Below are positions 62,652 through 64,000 of a stretch of DNA of 64,000 nt, in pieces. The stretch lies in the NCBI GenBank assembly GCA_013397435.1, contig VZRG01002004.1, forward strand, positions 8,625-72,624. Direction: 5' to 3'. The DNA is from Erythrocercus mccallii (lineage: Eukaryota; Chordata; Aves; Passeriformes; Dicruridae). Numbering within the stretch: the stretch's first letter is position 1; each line of letters starts with the position of its first letter. The position numbers and the translations under genes were made by a program. The notes beneath the pieces were generated by a model. That model ran no database searches. It was not told the origin of the DNA and saw nothing but the letters and a program-made list of their open reading frames with translations.

Positions 62652-64000
62652 ATCATAGGGAGCTTTAAGATCATCGAGTCCAACCATTAACCCAGCACTG
62701 CCAAGTCCACTCCTAAACCAGGTTCACTGCTAAACCTTGCCCCTAAGCAATACATCTATATTGCTTTTAAATACCTCCAGGGATGGTGACCACCACTTCT
62801 CTGGGAAGCCTGTTCAAATGCTTGACAACCATTTTGGTCAAGAAATTTTTCTTAATATGCAACCCAAGCCTCCGCTGGTGCTACTTGAGGCTGTTTCCTC
62901 TTGTTCCATTGCTTTTTACCTGAGGGAAGAATCAATCCCCACCTGGCTACAGTCTCCTTTCAGGGAATTGCAGTGATAAAAACTTCCCTGAACCGCCTTT
63001 TCCCCAGGCTAAACAGCCACAGCTCCTTCAGCTGCTTCTCATCAGACTTGTGCTCCAGACCCTTCGCCAGCTCTGTTGCCCTTCTCTGGATCACCGCCTC
63101 AGGGTCCTTTTCACAGTGAGGGCTCAGTGCTGGACACAGGACTCAAGGTGCCAAGGGCAGAGGGACAATCTCTGCCCTGGTCCTGCTGATCACACTGTTT
63201 CTGATCCAGACCAGGGTGCCATTGACCTTCTTGGCCATCTGGGCACAAACTGGCTCATGTTCAGTCACTGTTGACCAGCACCCGCAGGTCCTTTTCCAAG
63301 GGCAGTTTTCCAGCCACTGTTCCCCAGCCTGTAGGACTGCGTGGGGTTGTTGTGACCCAAGTGCAGGACACAGCACTTGGTCCTGTTGAACTTCACACAC
63401 TGGCATCGGGCCATTGATCCACCTTGTCCAGATCCCTCTGCAGATCCTTCCTACCCTTCAGCAGATCAACACTCCCAACCAACTTGGCATCATCTACGAA
63501 CTTAGTGAGGATCGCCTCGATCTTCTCATCCAGATCACTGACAGAGATATTAAATGAGACTGGCCCCAGAACTGAGCCATGGGTAACACCACTTGTAACC
63601 AGCTGGATTTAGCTCCATTCACTAATACCCTCCAGACCTGGCCATCCAGCCAGTTTTTATCTGGCCAAGAGTGCATCCATCCAAGACATGACCTTCCAGC
63701 TTCTCAGGAAAATGTCGTGGGAAATGATGTCAAAGGCTTTGGTGACTGAAGTCCAGGTATGCAACATGCATAGCTTTTCTCTTATCCACAAACTGAGTCA
63801 CCTTGTGATTCAAGGAGATGGAATCACAAGCTGAACCTAGATTTTATAAACCCATTCTGGCCAAGCGTGATCCCCTGGTTGTCCCGTATGTGCCACGTGA
63901 TGGCACTCAAGATGATCTGCTTCATAACCTTCCCTGACACCGAGGCCAGGCTGACAGGCCTGTACCGTCTCAGCTTCCTGCCTGCCCTTCTTGTAAATGG
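62652..64000 (-). mobile_element. Long CR1 LINE copy, antisense, cut by window edge
   Basis: On the plus strand it opens with 'atcatagggagctttaagat' and 'atcgagtccaacc', the reversed CR1 3' end. Reading the minus strand, it retains the last part of the ORF2 reverse transcriptase. KNWLDGQ and VNGAKSSW lie near 63600-63665, the catalytic FVDD (usual form F-x-D-D) in KFVDDAKL at 63489-63500, and CAQMAKKVNG and IRNSVISRTR near 63180-63250. Landmarks fall in different frames with stops between, so it is a dead copy. At the right edge the plus strand still follows CR1 ('tgacaggcctgtac', 'cccttcttgtaaatgg'), so it continues beyond the window. At 1.35 kb or more it is the longest repeat here. Confidence 0.95.
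63489..63500 (-). other. Reverse transcriptase F-V-D-D motif in CR1
   Basis: On the minus strand these twelve bases encode FVDD, within KFVDDAKL. The two aspartates of this motif bind the catalytic metal in reverse transcriptases. The motif is preserved although surrounding frames are disrupted. Confidence 0.85.

Noticed and set aside
1..64000. tRNA, rRNA, snRNA, CRISPR, operons or bacterial mobile systems
   Set aside because: None of the diagnostic sequences are visible, and the CR1 and ERV content places the window in a bird nuclear genome.

Overview
This window looks like non-coding DNA from a bird nuclear genome. The evidence is the repeat content. At least five clear fragments of CR1, the dominant avian LINE, are present on both strands. 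There are also three long terminal repeats of endogenous retroviruses whose ends and internal blocks match LTR types common in birds. Which bird cannot be settled from the sequence; the LTR types would suit a neoavian or passerine genome, and that is inference. The base composition is AT-rich with few CpGs. There are no bacterial-style gene arrays, no rRNA or tRNA that I can recognise, and no CRISPR.

Layout. 1-7.96 kb is unique-looking DNA. 7.97-8.41 kb is a CR1 3' end on the plus strand, interrupted by a poly-T/GT tract. 8.95-9.48 kb is the 3' part of an LTR (LTR-1). 9.5-31.6 kb is mostly unique, with a weak CR1 trace near 25.8 kb. 31.6 kb holds a short antisense CR1 end. 31.8-43.4 kb is unique, with T-rich, AT-rich and short low-complexity patches. 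43.44-44.79 kb is a compound block: a complete-looking LTR (LTR-2) with an expanded GAGT microsatellite, followed within about 20 bases by a CR1 3' end. 50.3 kb has a short antisense CR1 end, and 50.73-50.87 kb an imperfect tandem repeat. 54.79-55.86 kb is a third LTR (LTR-3), followed by a possible primer-binding site. 57.15-57.30 kb is A-rich and 58.88-58.95 kb is a TTTC microsatellite. 62.65 kb to the right edge is a long antisense CR1 that keeps the end of its reverse transcriptase domain and runs off the window.

Protein coding. I find no gene or exon I can support. The longest ATG-started open frame is 166 codons. In AT-rich DNA of this length, several frames above 100 codons and about one above 150 are expected by chance. 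Long frames frequently overlap one another on both strands, as chance frames do. A few have plausible splice signals or a protein-like look and are listed under findings as weak candidates. The window is best read as intergenic or deep intronic DNA. I did not find a novel biological system here. The most checkable items are the LTR-3 locus, the LTR-2/CR1 compound block, the 50.7 kb tandem repeat and the candidate exons.
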